64,000 bases of DNA, from NCBI GenBank assembly GCA_002702655.1, contig PABB01000007.1, positions 1 to 64,000 on the forward strand, written 5' to 3'. Position 1 is the first letter of the stretch. Each line of letters starts with the position of its first letter. Position numbers and translations under genes: made by a program. Below are positions 34,745 to 43,924 of this stretch, piece after piece. The DNA comes from Planctomycetaceae bacterium. Lineage in GTDB: Bacteria; Planctomycetota; Planctomycetia; Pirellulales; Lacipirellulaceae. Below the pieces are notes generated by a model. It worked only from the letters and a program-made list of their open reading frames with translations. It made no database searches and was not told where the DNA came from.

Positions 34745-35686
34745 GTGTCGTTCCGTCAATTTTGTCGTGCGATCGGTGCATTGGCCTGCATCATCTCGCC
34801 CGCGACGTCCGTCTCCGCGCAACAGACGCTGGCCGCCACGGCCGATCAACTCGGGCTGCATGGCGGAGCCAGGATTGTCGATGCGTCGTGGAATACACCG
34901 GAACAACAGCAATTAATCGCCAGTGAGTTCACCGCGGCGACGGTGGGGACGTACTGGAACCGGACCCGCCCAGGCGGGACGCAATACGATTGGTCGCTGA
35001 CCGACGACATTGTGTCGTGGGCATCGGGGGCGGGCCTGTTGATCCATCTGCACCCGCTGTGGTACGCGTCCGAAGCGCAGACTCCCGCGTGGGTCACAGC
35101 CCACGATCCGTTGGCGCCAGGGGCTGCCGATCTGACCGCTCAGTATCTTACCGACAACATCACCAACACAGTTTCGCGATACCAAGCTGGAGGCGTTTAC
35201 AACACGTCGGACGGCATTGTTTGCGATGTGGTCAACGAAGCCGTCGGCCCTGACGGGCAGTACCGGGCCCAGTTGGTGGCATTCGGCGTTGCCGCCGGGG
35301 GCGCTGACGCCGCCGGAGGAACCAGCAAGCGCGGCGCCGGCGTACATCCTCAAAGCATTCGAAACAGCCCGCGCCGCTGATCCAACGGCGTGACGACGAT
35401 TCTGGGATTAATGACTCTCGATCCCAATCGGGAGGTCTATTGCCGGCGCGAGGTGTCGCTGAACACGCCGATCGTCGCGGGCTCGCAGTTCGGCATCAGC
35501 AGTACGCTTGCCGGCGGGGCCGTGCTGGATAATCTCCAGATTCGCCTGACGGTGGACAAGCCAGGAGCAATCTTGGCGGCGGTGACGCCTGAGCCCACTG
35601 CTACCTCATTGCTCATGGCGGCCTGCGTAGCGGCAGCGGCAACCGCATGCCGAGGATTCCACAGCCAAGGCCGAGCTAACCGCTGA
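34745..35686 (+). pseudogene. Degraded GH10 xylanase-like gene with PEP-CTERM tail
   Basis: The GTG at 34745 follows a GGGAGGG ribosome-binding site. The signal peptide (FRQFCRAIGALACIISPATS) and GH10-like segments are clear: DWSLTDDIVSWASGAGLLIH, LHPLWYASEAQTPAWV and VCDVVNEAVGPDG with the acid/base glutamate. After about 35260 the frame shifts: the family continuation AYILKAFETARAADPTA is found in another frame (about 35335-35388), followed by a TGA. The second half of the barrel, with the nucleophile glutamate, is missing. A short C-terminal module follows at 35390-35686 and ends VTPEPTATSLLMAACVAAAA, a PEP-CTERM tail. I judge the gene inactive: it has a frameshift, a stop and an internal deletion. 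Confidence 0.8.
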
Positions 35687-36694
35687 TCAACGGCGTTTGA
35701 CGGCCTTACGAACGCCCATCAACGAGATCACTAACGCTCCGAACAGCAGTTGCGACGCCTCGGGGACCGCAGTGAACTCGTAGCCGATCAGGTCGAGCAC
35801 GCGTAGATCGGCATATGTAATGGGGACCGCAAGGCCCGCGGGAAGCGTCGGATCGAGTAGACCGATCAGATCGCCGGTGAGCGCGTTGTCCTTCCAGTGC
35901 GAGGCCTGCCGGCCGTCGCCGTCGTTCACGCCGGTCGAGAGGGCCCACTCGTTGGCGGTGTCATCAAAGAGAGCGGCGTCGCCAGGAACGAGATTGCGGT
36001 CGTTGCTCGCAAACTCCGCCGCGTTACTGGGATCTGCCCCATCGGCAAAGCGAAAGAAATCGAGCGGGAACGGTGAAGCGCTCGTTTCACCGAAATCGAT
36101 CTCATCGACGGTCGAGGCGAAACCCAACGCGTGTCCGATCTCGTGCAACGCGACCGTCTCGAAATCGACGGTCCCGGGCGTTACCCCGTCGGAGTTGTCG
36201 TAGTCGAACGAGAAGTTGCTGTTGAACGTGATGGTGGCATCGCTCAACGCCTGATGCGCGGGAAGCAGTCCCAACGCTTTCATGTTGGCGCCGGTCGCAA
36301 TGCCAAAGCCGCTCATGCCAACGCCGCTAGGCAGCGTGAACTGCGAGGTGGTCAACGTACTGAGACTGGCCACAATCGCGTCGTCCGCCTCGTTGGCCGC
36401 GTCAGCGACCAGAGCGTTGCGTAGGTTGTTGAACGACGTCCCGTAAATGGCCGATGAGGCCGTGCCGATGGTAAGCGGATTGGAAAACGCGTTACTCAGA
36501 TCGGCGTCGATGTTGACCGTGATGTCGTCGCCCAGCAGCGATTCCCATTGCTGCGCCGCCGCTTGGAAGGCGTTGAGGGCGGCGGTGTTCGCGGTCAGGT
36601 TGGCGCCGGCGTTCAAGTTGATCGACAACGCGGCATGCGCTGTCGGTGCGACAAAGATGCAGACGACGAAGGTCAGCCGGTGCGCGGTTTTCAT
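35687..36694 (-). CDS. NF038122-type zinc metalloprotease with PEP-CTERM-like tail
   Basis: 335 residues. A signal peptide (HRLTFVVCIFVAPTAHAALS) and a zinc motif VALHEIGHALGF (residues ~182-193) mark a secreted metalloprotease. In metzincins, a third His follows in HExxHxxGxxH. Here the corresponding site is Ser (HEIGHALGFAS), as I recall for NF038122 proteins. The C-terminus VPEASQLLFGALVISLMGV then RKAVKRR is a PEP-CTERM-like sorting tail with PEA instead of PEP. Its stop codon directly abuts the stop of the GH10 pseudogene (TGATCA), so the genes converge with no gap. Confidence 0.87.
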   Translation of the reverse strand: MKTAHRLTFVVCIFVAPTAHAALSINLNAGANLTANTAALNAFQAAAQQWESLLGDDITVNIDADLSNAFSNPLTIGTASSAIYGTSFNNLRNALVADAANEADDAIVASLSTLTTSQFTLPSGVGMSGFGIATGANMKALGLLPAHQALSDATITFNSNFSFDYDNSDGVTPGTVDFETVALHEIGHALGFASTVDEIDFGETSASPFPLDFFRFADGADPSNAAEFASNDRNLVPGDAALFDDTANEWALSTGVNDGDGRQASHWKDNALTGDLIGLLDPTLPAGLAVPITYADLRVLDLIGYEFTAVPEASQLLFGALVISLMGVRKAVKRR

Positions 36695-36907
36695 ATGCGG
36701 CGTTCAGCGTGAGAGGAGTGAGCTTCCACGCTCAGAATAGCGCACCGCAGGATTGCTAGCAAGGATTTTCCGAGCCCGGAGCGATCGAATTGCCCGGCAG
36801 GCAACCGCGAGGGAGACCGCTACGTCGCGAGCCGGATATGTTCGGCTCGATGTCCCGGTCAGGTCGTCCGGGCCTGGGATGCCGGCAAATCCGCCATTGG
36901 GCTTAGT

Positions 36908-38245
36908 TTAGCCCAGTTTCAGCGGCCCGGCCGCACAGAGCTCCTCGTTGCCGAACGCACGCAGTTGCTCGTGCCCCAATCCCTGTGCGAGCGCCAGCCA
37001 CAGCCGATTGTGGGGCGTCCCGCCCAAGTTGAGCGCCCGCCCCGTTCGGAAGCCGCAGCCGCCGCCGACCAACACCAGCGGGATGTCGGCCAGCGTGTGC
37101 GAGTTGCCCTTGCCCAGCTCGTTGAGCCAGACGATCTGCGTGTTGTCCAGCAGGGAGCCGTCGCCGCCCGGCTCGGGGATCGCGGCTAACTGGCTGGCCA
37201 GGTAAGCGACCTCGCCGGCGAACCAGGCGTTGATCCGCCGTAGCTTGTCGTGGGCCTCGGCGTTGTCATCCGGCTCGTGCGACAGGCCGTGGTGGCCCTC
37301 CTCGATCCCCAGCCACCGCATCCGCGCCTGACCGACCGAGCGCATGAATTGCACGCTCGCCACGCGGGTCATGTCGTTGGCCAACGCGCTGACCAACAGG
37401 TCGAGTTGCATGCGACTGATGGCGGGCGTGTTGTCGTTGACCAGTTCGATTTCCGGATCGATCTCCGGCTCGGGATGCGCCAGTTCGGTCTGCGCTTCGG
37501 CCGCCGCGATGTCCTTTTCGAGTTGGTTGACCAGTTGCATGTGCTGATCGAGCAAGCGGCGATCCTCGCTGCTCAGGCGGCCGGCCACGTGCCGCAGGTC
37601 GTCCCGCACATTGTCCAGCAAGCCGCCGATCTGCCGCCGCGCTGCGGCGCCGCCGTAGATCTTCTCAAGCATGCGCGCCGGGTCGTCGATCGGAGCAAGC
37701 GGCTGGTTGTTGCCCGCGTAACACATCCGCGTCCACGGGTCGGCCCGGTTCGGTACGGCGACGCCGAATTCCAGCGAACCGAACCGCGTGCGGGTGGCGT
37801 CGCTCGCCTGGAACCAATTACGCAGTTCCTGGTCGATCGAGATGCTGCTGGCCCAACCGGCCGGGGAATCGGAACCGCCCTGGATATTGCCCGGATTCAA
37901 CGCGGCTCCGGTCAGCAGGCACGACATGCCGCGCATGTGGTTGTCGCCGTCGCCGCGCAGCTCGTTGTTCACGCCCTTGAGGATGAGCGTCTGCTCGCGA
38001 AACGGCTCCAGCGCCGCCAGCATCGGTTTGAGCTGCAGCGGGGCGTCGCCGCCGGGCGCGTCCGGCCAGAATTCGTCCGGCAGCGTACCGTTGGGCGAGA
38101 ACATGATCACCAGCCGTTTGGCCGGCGGGCGCGGCGGCGCGGCCGCGCCGCGAGCGCTGGGCAACCCGGCCACGAACGGCCAGGCCGCCGTGCCGATGCC
38201 CAGGTCGCGGAGAAACTGTCGGCGCGTCGCTTCGTGTCGATTCAT
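36908..38245 (-). CDS. DUF1552 protein with Tat-like signal
   Basis: 445 residues. The N-terminus MNRHEATRRQFLRDLGIGTA resembles a twin-arginine signal (RRQFL). The DUF1552 family core follows: PAKRLVIMFSPNGTLPDEFW, then CLLTGAALNPGNIQGGSDSP, SIDQELRNWF, and ITWLNELGKGNSHT-like IVWLNELGKGNSH near the end. These proteins, abundant in planctomycetes, usually pair with DUF1587/1592/1588/1585 proteins. Here the pair overlaps by 4 bp (ATGA at 38242-38245), so they are translated together. Likely exported. Biochemical role is unknown. Confidence 0.93.
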   Translation of the reverse strand: MNRHEATRRQFLRDLGIGTAAWPFVAGLPSARGAAAPPRPPAKRLVIMFSPNGTLPDEFWPDAPGGDAPLQLKPMLAALEPFREQTLILKGVNNELRGDGDNHMRGMSCLLTGAALNPGNIQGGSDSPAGWASSISIDQELRNWFQASDATRTRFGSLEFGVAVPNRADPWTRMCYAGNNQPLAPIDDPARMLEKIYGGAAARRQIGGLLDNVRDDLRHVAGRLSSEDRRLLDQHMQLVNQLEKDIAAAEAQTELAHPEPEIDPEIELVNDNTPAISRMQLDLLVSALANDMTRVASVQFMRSVGQARMRWLGIEEGHHGLSHEPDDNAEAHDKLRRINAWFAGEVAYLASQLAAIPEPGGDGSLLDNTQIVWLNELGKGNSHTLADIPLVLVGGGCGFRTGRALNLGGTPHNRLWLALAQGLGHEQLRAFGNEELCAAGPLKLG

Positions 38246-40632
38246 CGGATGGTCCTCGGTTTCGCCGCCGTCTTCAAATCGACGCCGGACGACGCGACCG
38301 CAATCTGCACGATCAATCGTTGGATGTGGAAACCCTCGGCGGCAAACTCGCTGCGCAACATCTCCAGCAGGTTGTCCGAATACGCCGTCGGGTCTTGCTT
38401 CGTCAGATGCTGAAACAACTTGCGAACAAACGCGCGGTGGGCCGATTTGTTGCCCACAGCGTAGTTGGCCACATCGCGCGCGTTGCTGATGTCCAGCGTC
38501 GCCCCGTCCGCCGTACGATAGGTGCTGCGGCTGTCGACGGGCCGCTCGCGTTCGCTAGTGCGCCATCGCCCGACCGCGTCGAAATTCTCCAGCGAGAATC
38601 CCAGCGGGTTGATGAACGAGTGGCACGCCATGCACGCCTCGGCACTGGTGAGCTGTGTCACCTTCTCGCGCATCGTCAGGTGCGGATCGAACTGCCCTTC
38701 GGGAAACGCAATGGCCACCGGCGGCGGTTTGAGCTGGCGACCCACGATATTGCGCGTGAGAAACACGCCGCGGTGAATGGGCGACGTGTTGTTGTGATAC
38801 GCCAGCGCACTGAGCAGGTAAGGATGCGTCAGCACGCCCGACCGCTCGCCCGAGGCGAAGCGGACCTGGCGGAACCCGCTGTGGTCGGGCGGACCGGCTT
38901 CGTCGGCCGCGCTGGCGGCGTACAACGCCTGCAATCGCGGGCTGAGAAACAAGTAATCGGCGAGCAGCAGTTCGCGATAGTCGGACGCTTCGCTCCAGAC
39001 GACGTGGTCGACGAACAGCTCGATCGACCGCCGCAGATCCGCCGCGACGGCCTCGTCGAACTCGGGATACAGGCCGCGATCCTTGGCCAAATCGCGTTCG
39101 TCAAGTTGCAGCCACTGCTGGAAGAACTCGCCCACCTTGTGCCGAGCGCGGGGGTCGGCCAGCATCCGCTGGGCTTGCGCGGCGATCTGCTCGGGCGTCT
39201 GCAATTCGCCCTGCTGAACCGCCGCGAGCAGTTGCTCGTCGGGCAGCGAGTCCCACAGCGTCAGCGCCAATCGCTCGGCCACAGAATGGGGCGTTGCCGT
39301 CGCCTCCGCCGGCGGAAGCGACGAAAACAAAAACGACGGCGACATGAGCGTCGTCAACACCGCTCGCCGCACGCCCGCCTCGACGCCACTGGGGTCGCTG
39401 GCTGCCAGCTTGCTAAGCCGTTCGCGTTGCTCGTCGGCAAGCGGCCGACGAAACGCCGCGGAGGCCAACCGCGCGACAAAGTCGCCGGCCCGCTGCGGCG
39501 CGTCGCCGGCACTCCGATCCAGTCCTGCCAGCCGCGGCAGCCGCTCAACGATTTCTGCGGCCGCTTCCAAGGCCGCGGCGTTGGCCGCTGCCAACCACTC
39601 GGCCGACACGGTACTGCCCCGCTCGTACCCCAGGCTGCGGTCATCGGCTGGAAACGCGGTCTGCGGGACGAAGGTGCGGCCCGTGAACCGGCTGGTGAGA
39701 AAATCGCCGTTGATCGGCGCCCACGCGCCATGCGGCGGTTTCCACTCAAGTCGAATCGACGCTGTGGCATCCTGATATTTGAAGAATTCCAGCCGCAGCG
39801 GATACATGCGACCGCCGAGCAAGAAGATGCGCGCCGACTTCGCTCGCATTTCCCCCGCGCCCACCCACACGTCGATGAGCGGGTCGCCCACCGTGTTGGA
39901 ACTGTCATCGCGCATGATCCCGTCGGCATAGAGTTCGTCGCGATTGAAGTACAGCCGCGCGCCATTCTCGGTGCGGACCCGAAACTCGTAGTCACCCGTG
40001 GCGGGGACTTGCAGCGATCCGCGCCATACGATCGAGAACTGATCGGCCGTCACGCCGTCGACCGGACTGTCGGCCCCGAAATCGAAATCGACACGCTCGT
40101 CGGCCCGAGCAAGCTTACGCTCAGTCGCTTTGTTCATCCCGTCGGACTGAAAGTAAGAGGCGAGCAGACCGGGCGTCGGCTCACCGGCGGTCGCGGGGGG
40201 CGCCGGGGCGAAGCGACCCACCAAGTCGGCCAGGGCCTGACGGTGTTGCATCGACGTGAGCCGCAGCAATTCAACCCGGCCCGGCGGCGTAAGCCCCGCG
40301 CGACGGCGGGCTTCCAGTGAATAGAACTTCCCGTAGATGTACTCCGCCACCTGACGGGCGTCGTCGCCCACGCACTCCTCGGCCGCGCCTTCAGGCATTG
40401 TCCGTTCAATCAGCGCCGCGAGTTGATCCACGCTCAACTCGCCAGCCAGCGCTGGTTCGTAGGCGCCGGCGACGCCCTGGCCGCCATCGCCGTGGCACGA
40501 CGCACAGCGGTCTTGATAAAGTTCATCCGCCACGCTGCCGCCTGAGGCGAAACGGCAGTCGCCCACCAAGGCGCCAAGGAGAACGGCTCCCGCGAGCACG
40601 GACTTCGACAATGCGATCGCCGCTGAAGGCAC
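38242..40632 (-). CDS. Multi-haem DUF1592-type protein with PA14 domain
   Basis: 796 residues from a GTG at 40632, which gives a good signal peptide (MPSAAIALSKSVLAGAVLLG). A longer frame to 40758 is possible. Domain order: cytochrome-c-like CASCHGDGGQG (residues ~43-53); DUF1587 (LTSMQHRQALADLVG, ~123); a PA14-like lectin fold (SIVWRGSLQVPATGDYEFRV and LRLEFFKYQDATASIRLEW, ~185-300); then DUF1595, DUF1592 (LWDSLPDEQLLAAVQQGEL, ~455), DUF1588 (HRGVFLTRNIVGRQLKPPP, ~655) with a second haem motif CMACHSFINPLGF (~695), and DUF1585 at the C-terminus. It was probably exported with the DUF1552 partner. A carbohydrate-linked oxidation role has been proposed for such proteins in general, without direct evidence here. 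Confidence 0.9.
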   Translation of the reverse strand: MPSAAIALSKSVLAGAVLLGALVGDCRFASGGSVADELYQDRCASCHGDGGQGVAGAYEPALAGELSVDQLAALIERTMPEGAAEECVGDDARQVAEYIYGKFYSLEARRRAGLTPPGRVELLRLTSMQHRQALADLVGRFAPAPPATAGEPTPGLLASYFQSDGMNKATERKLARADERVDFDFGADSPVDGVTADQFSIVWRGSLQVPATGDYEFRVRTENGARLYFNRDELYADGIMRDDSSNTVGDPLIDVWVGAGEMRAKSARIFLLGGRMYPLRLEFFKYQDATASIRLEWKPPHGAWAPINGDFLTSRFTGRTFVPQTAFPADDRSLGYERGSTVSAEWLAAANAAALEAAAEIVERLPRLAGLDRSAGDAPQRAGDFVARLASAAFRRPLADEQRERLSKLAASDPSGVEAGVRRAVLTTLMSPSFLFSSLPPAEATATPHSVAERLALTLWDSLPDEQLLAAVQQGELQTPEQIAAQAQRMLADPRARHKVGEFFQQWLQLDERDLAKDRGLYPEFDEAVAADLRRSIELFVDHVVWSEASDYRELLLADYLFLSPRLQALYAASAADEAGPPDHSGFRQVRFASGERSGVLTHPYLLSALAYHNNTSPIHRGVFLTRNIVGRQLKPPPVAIAFPEGQFDPHLTMREKVTQLTSAEACMACHSFINPLGFSLENFDAVGRWRTSERERPVDSRSTYRTADGATLDISNARDVANYAVGNKSAHRAFVRKLFQHLTKQDPTAYSDNLLEMLRSEFAAEGFHIQRLIVQIAVASSGVDLKTAAKPRTIR

Positions 40633-40873
40633 GATGGGGAAACCCCGGGAACAAGTGGCCGGTCTGTCGTAAATTATTGCCGCGGTGCGGAGGGAAGTGC
40701 AACCTGTACCGCGGGGCGGATCGCGAACGACGGCAATTTGGGTAGGTTGGCCACGCACAGGGCACGGCGGCCGCGCGGACCATCGTGCGGCGACGACGCA
40801 GCAACTATACTAAAGCGTCTGCCGCCTGCAGGCTCGTCGCGTCCGCTTGTCATTCTTCGACCACCCGCTTGCC

Positions 40874-41479
40874 ATGAGTCGCGTCCCCGATTCCGCCGGA
40901 GCCGACGCTGACGAGCGCGAAAAATCGCTCGACGGATTCCGCAATTATCTGAGGTTCCTGGCCGAGACGCAGTTGGATCGGCGGTTGCGACGGCGGATCG
41001 ACCCGTCGGACATCGTCCAGGAAACGATGCTTAAGGCGTACGCCGCGTGGAGCAGTTTTCGCGGCGATGGCAACTGCCAACGGGCGGCATGGCTGCGGCA
41101 GATTCTGCTGCGCGAGGTGTTGCACGCCGTGCGGGCGGAGCGGGCCGCCAAACGCGATGTCGCCCGCGAACAGCATTTTGACCATTTGCTGGACCAGTCG
41201 TCCGAGCGAATTGAGAGTTGGTTGGCCGCCACGCAAACCTCGCCCAGCATGGCCGTGCAGGAGGCGGAGGATTTGGTCTGCATCGCCGACGCGGTTTTTC
41301 AGCTTCCCGAGGCCGAACGCATTGCCGTGGTGGGGTTTTACTGGCAGGGCGCGTCGCTCGCACAATTGAGTGAAGAGTTGGGCCGCACCGCTCCCGCGGC
41401 CGCAGGCCTGGTGCATCGCGGCGTGCAGCGGCTGCGGAAGGAATTGGCTCAGTCAAATTGCAGTCTCGTCGCACCATGA
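40874..41479 (+). CDS. ECF-type RNA polymerase sigma factor
   Basis: 201 residues from the ATG at 40874 (a TTG at 40847 is possible). The sigma-2 region includes the motif RRIDPSDIVQETMLKAYAAW (~41-60), common in planctomycete ECF groups, and the -35-binding sigma-4 region ends SEELGRTAPAAAGLVHRGVQ then RLRKEL. No transmembrane anti-sigma gene follows; the next gene is a membrane Ser/Thr kinase, a frequent pairing in planctomycetes that may couple signalling to transcription. A TATACT -10-like box lies at 40806-40811. Confidence 0.93.
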   Translation: MSRVPDSAGADADEREKSLDGFRNYLRFLAETQLDRRLRRRIDPSDIVQETMLKAYAAWSSFRGDGNCQRAAWLRQILLREVLHAVRAERAAKRDVAREQHFDHLLDQSSERIESWLAATQTSPSMAVQEAEDLVCIADAVFQLPEAERIAVVGFYWQGASLAQLSEELGRTAPAAAGLVHRGVQRLRKELAQSNCSLVAP

Positions 41480-41515
41480 CGATAGGCACACGATCAACTT
41501 CCGCGATGACCCTCG

Positions 41516-41771
41516 CCACAGAGGCGCAGAGTACACAGAGGAGTGCCACTGGGATTAGGCGCAACGCCAGTGATTGTCGCGTTGCGGTTTATGCCGCTTG
41601 GGACTGCTAATCGCCAAGCCCCTGCTAGATGTGAAAGTCATTGATGTGCTATCCCGGGCCGCTGCATCGTCCAATGCGAACGGGCAGAACGGAAGGACAC
41701 AACTCGACTCATCGCGGCGGCGGCCCGGTGTCATTTCTCATACTTCTCCGTGACCTCTGTGCCCTCTGTGG
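41516..41771. repeat. Inverted arms with CACAGAG words between the ECF and kinase genes
   Basis: The left arm 41516-41543 reads CCACAGAGGCGCAGAG then TACACAGAGGAG. The right arm 41743-41771 read on the other strand gives CCACAGAGGGCACAGAGG then TCACGGAGAAG. They enclose ~200 bp of the 383-bp spacer (41480-41862), which has no gene that I can see. The words match the arms at 19701-19857. Confidence 0.8.
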
Positions 41772-41862
41772 TAACAACACCGAGACAGTCCTTGAGTTGG
41801 CGCGGAACAGCGCGAGATAGCCCTGCTCCGCAACCAGTAAACTTACAGGAACGCCCATCGCG

Positions 41863-43605
41863 ATGGACGGCGACAAGAACCTGCCGACCGAGCAATTCCC
41901 CACGCGGCTGGAGCAGGCGCTCGCCTCGTTTTTGGAGGGCGAGGCGACCGGCGCCCACGTCGATCGCGCGCAATTGCTCAGCGAGCATCCTGATCATCGG
42001 GATGAGTTGCTGCAATTCTTCGCCGACCACGACCAGGTGATGCAGGCGGCGCGCTCGTGGCGACTGTCGGCCGTGGCGCCCTCCGACGCAGACTCCGCCG
42101 TGCAAGCGGGGGAGACAGAAAGCGGACGGCCTGCGTCCAACGAATTGCCGCGCGTGTTCGGCGACTACGAACTGCTGGAGAAGATCGCCCAGGGCGGCAT
42201 GGGCGTCGTCTACAAAGCACGGCAGCGGAGTCTCAACCGCATTGTCGCCGTGAAAATGATTCTGCGCGGCGAGTTCTCCACGCCACAGGAGCGCGAGCGA
42301 TTCCGCGTCGAGGCCGAAGCGGCCGCCAAGTTGCGGCATCCCCACATCGTCGTCGTGCACGAACTGGGCGTCCGCGACGAGCAGCACTTCTTCTCGATGG
42401 AGTACATCGAGGGCCGCGGCCTGAACGAGGTGCTGCGACGCGGGCCGCTGGCCCCGATGGTGGCGGCCAACTACGTGCAACAGGCGGCCGCGGCGATCGC
42501 GTACGCTCACTCGCAGGGCGTGCTGCACCGGGACGTGAAACCGTCGAACGTGCTGATCGACGCCGAGGGCGTCGCGCGTGTCACGGACTTTGGGCTCGCC
42601 AAGCGCATCGACGCCGAAGATGCGCTGACGATGACGGGTCAACTGGTAGGGACGCCGGCCTACATGGCGCCCGAGCAGATCTCCAGCGCCGCCGGCGAGG
42701 TGGGGCCGGCGACCGACGTGTACGCGCTGGGCGCATTGCTGTTCGAGTTGCTCACCGGCCAGGCTCCGTTCCGCGGCGGCACGCAGATCGAAACGCTGCT
42801 ATCGGCGTTGGAGCGCGATCCCCCCCTGCCCCGCCAACTCAATCCGCACGTGCCTCGCGCGTTGGAATTGGTTGCGCTGAAGTGCTTGGAGAAGAAGCCT
42901 CGCGACCGCTACGGGAGCGCTGCGGCACTCGCCGCCGACTTGGAGCGGTTCCTGCAGGGCGAGTCGCTGAGCGTCTCGGCCCCCGGACGGCTGGAACGCC
43001 TGGTCCGCGCGCTGGAGCGGAGCCGCTTCGATCGCGAGGTTTACGAAGCGGCCCGCTTTGTGACCTTCTCCGCCTGGATTGCGCTGGCCACGCACGCTGC
43101 GATCTTCTTGCATGCCGTGGTCGGGTCTTCGCGCCCCGTCCTCGCCGTGCTAACGATACGCTGCGCAGAGATCTTCGCCATGCTCGCCGCGTTCTGGCCG
43201 CGGCGCAAGGAATGGTTCCCCCCCCACGGCCCGGGGGCGCGGCAGTTGTGGTCGATGTGGCTGGGGGATCTGACCGCCGCGTTCACGCTGCTGGCCGCCG
43301 ACTATCTGCAGGCGCCGCGAGACGTGCCCTACACCAGTCTGCACGCCTACCCGGCGATGGCCGTGCTGAGCAGCCTGGCGTACTGGGTGCTGGGGAGCAC
43401 CTACTGGGGTTACTGCTACGTGATGGGCGGCTTCTTCCTGATCGCGGCGGTCCTGATGCCGCTGTATTTGACGGCCGCGCCGCTGGTGTTCGGCATCGCG
43501 TGGTGCGTCTGTCTGATGCTGCTCGGCCAACGCCTGCGGCGGGTCACCGCCGAGGTGGATCAGTCGAGCAGTTCCATCGAATTGCCGGCCCGCGAACTGC
43601 GGTGA
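41863..43605 (+). CDS. Membrane Ser/Thr protein kinase
   Basis: 580 residues. A ~100-residue acidic N-terminal region with the planctomycete kinase N-motif (EHPDHRDELLQFFADHDQV) precedes a full kinase domain: Gly-loop IAQGGMGVVYKA (~108-119), lysine K131, HRDVKPSN (222-229), DFG (242-244) and the APE-type motif APEQ. Residues ~385-580 hold five to six hydrophobic segments (for example YVMGGFFLIAAVLMPLYL and FGIAWCVCLMLLGQRL), so the kinase sits on the inner face of the membrane. No WD40 or PASTA repeats are seen. It follows the ECF sigma gene. Confidence 0.94.
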   Translation: MDGDKNLPTEQFPTRLEQALASFLEGEATGAHVDRAQLLSEHPDHRDELLQFFADHDQVMQAARSWRLSAVAPSDADSAVQAGETESGRPASNELPRVFGDYELLEKIAQGGMGVVYKARQRSLNRIVAVKMILRGEFSTPQERERFRVEAEAAAKLRHPHIVVVHELGVRDEQHFFSMEYIEGRGLNEVLRRGPLAPMVAANYVQQAAAAIAYAHSQGVLHRDVKPSNVLIDAEGVARVTDFGLAKRIDAEDALTMTGQLVGTPAYMAPEQISSAAGEVGPATDVYALGALLFELLTGQAPFRGGTQIETLLSALERDPPLPRQLNPHVPRALELVALKCLEKKPRDRYGSAAALAADLERFLQGESLSVSAPGRLERLVRALERSRFDREVYEAARFVTFSAWIALATHAAIFLHAVVGSSRPVLAVLTIRCAEIFAMLAAFWPRRKEWFPPHGPGARQLWSMWLGDLTAAFTLLAADYLQAPRDVPYTSLHAYPAMAVLSSLAYWVLGSTYWGYCYVMGGFFLIAAVLMPLYLTAAPLVFGIAWCVCLMLLGQRLRRVTAEVDQSSSSIELPARELR

Positions 43606-43924
43606 CGGCGGCGGCTTGCGGCAGCGCGACGCTCTGCTGAGCCCGTGATCTGAAGCTCGTGACAGGCCGGCGGGTCCTCGCCCTTCCATTCCGGGGCAAA
43701 GCACCGTTCTCGTCCGTGGTTTCGCCGCTGCCGTGGGCGATTCTGGCCGTAATTGCTTCTGCCGCAGGAGGTTGCGCCCGAACTCCGACCAATCTGGGAA
43801 ATCTTGGCCGATGCGCGCAAGTTCAGCTCAAGAGGGGGTCTGAAGTGTTGAGGCGACAGCCCAATCGCCGCGCCCGAGCCGTGCCGTCCCGCCAAATTCC
43901 TTCCAGACAATCCGAGGTCCCGCC
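43606..43924. other. 319-bp spacer, no gene found
   Basis: The spacer between the kinase and the 898-residue membrane protein has no clear gene. A forward open frame from 43659 starts with a lipoprotein-like hydrophobic stretch (PWAILAVIASAAGGCARTP) but continues as Arg-rich sequence and overlaps the next gene, so I do not call it. I see no terminator or repeat. Confidence 0.5.

Noticed and set aside
38320-40320. Forward open frame of 666 codons
   Set aside because: Antisense to the DUF1592-type gene, which has clear domains and haem motifs; the frame is an effect of high GC content.
41516-41771. Insertion sequence bounded by the CACAGAG arms
   Set aside because: No transposase frame lies between the arms and no target duplication is visible, so it is reported only as a repeat.
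42057-43640. Forward open frame of 527 codons
   Set aside because: Overlaps the kinase in another frame with Arg/Gly-rich composition and no motif.
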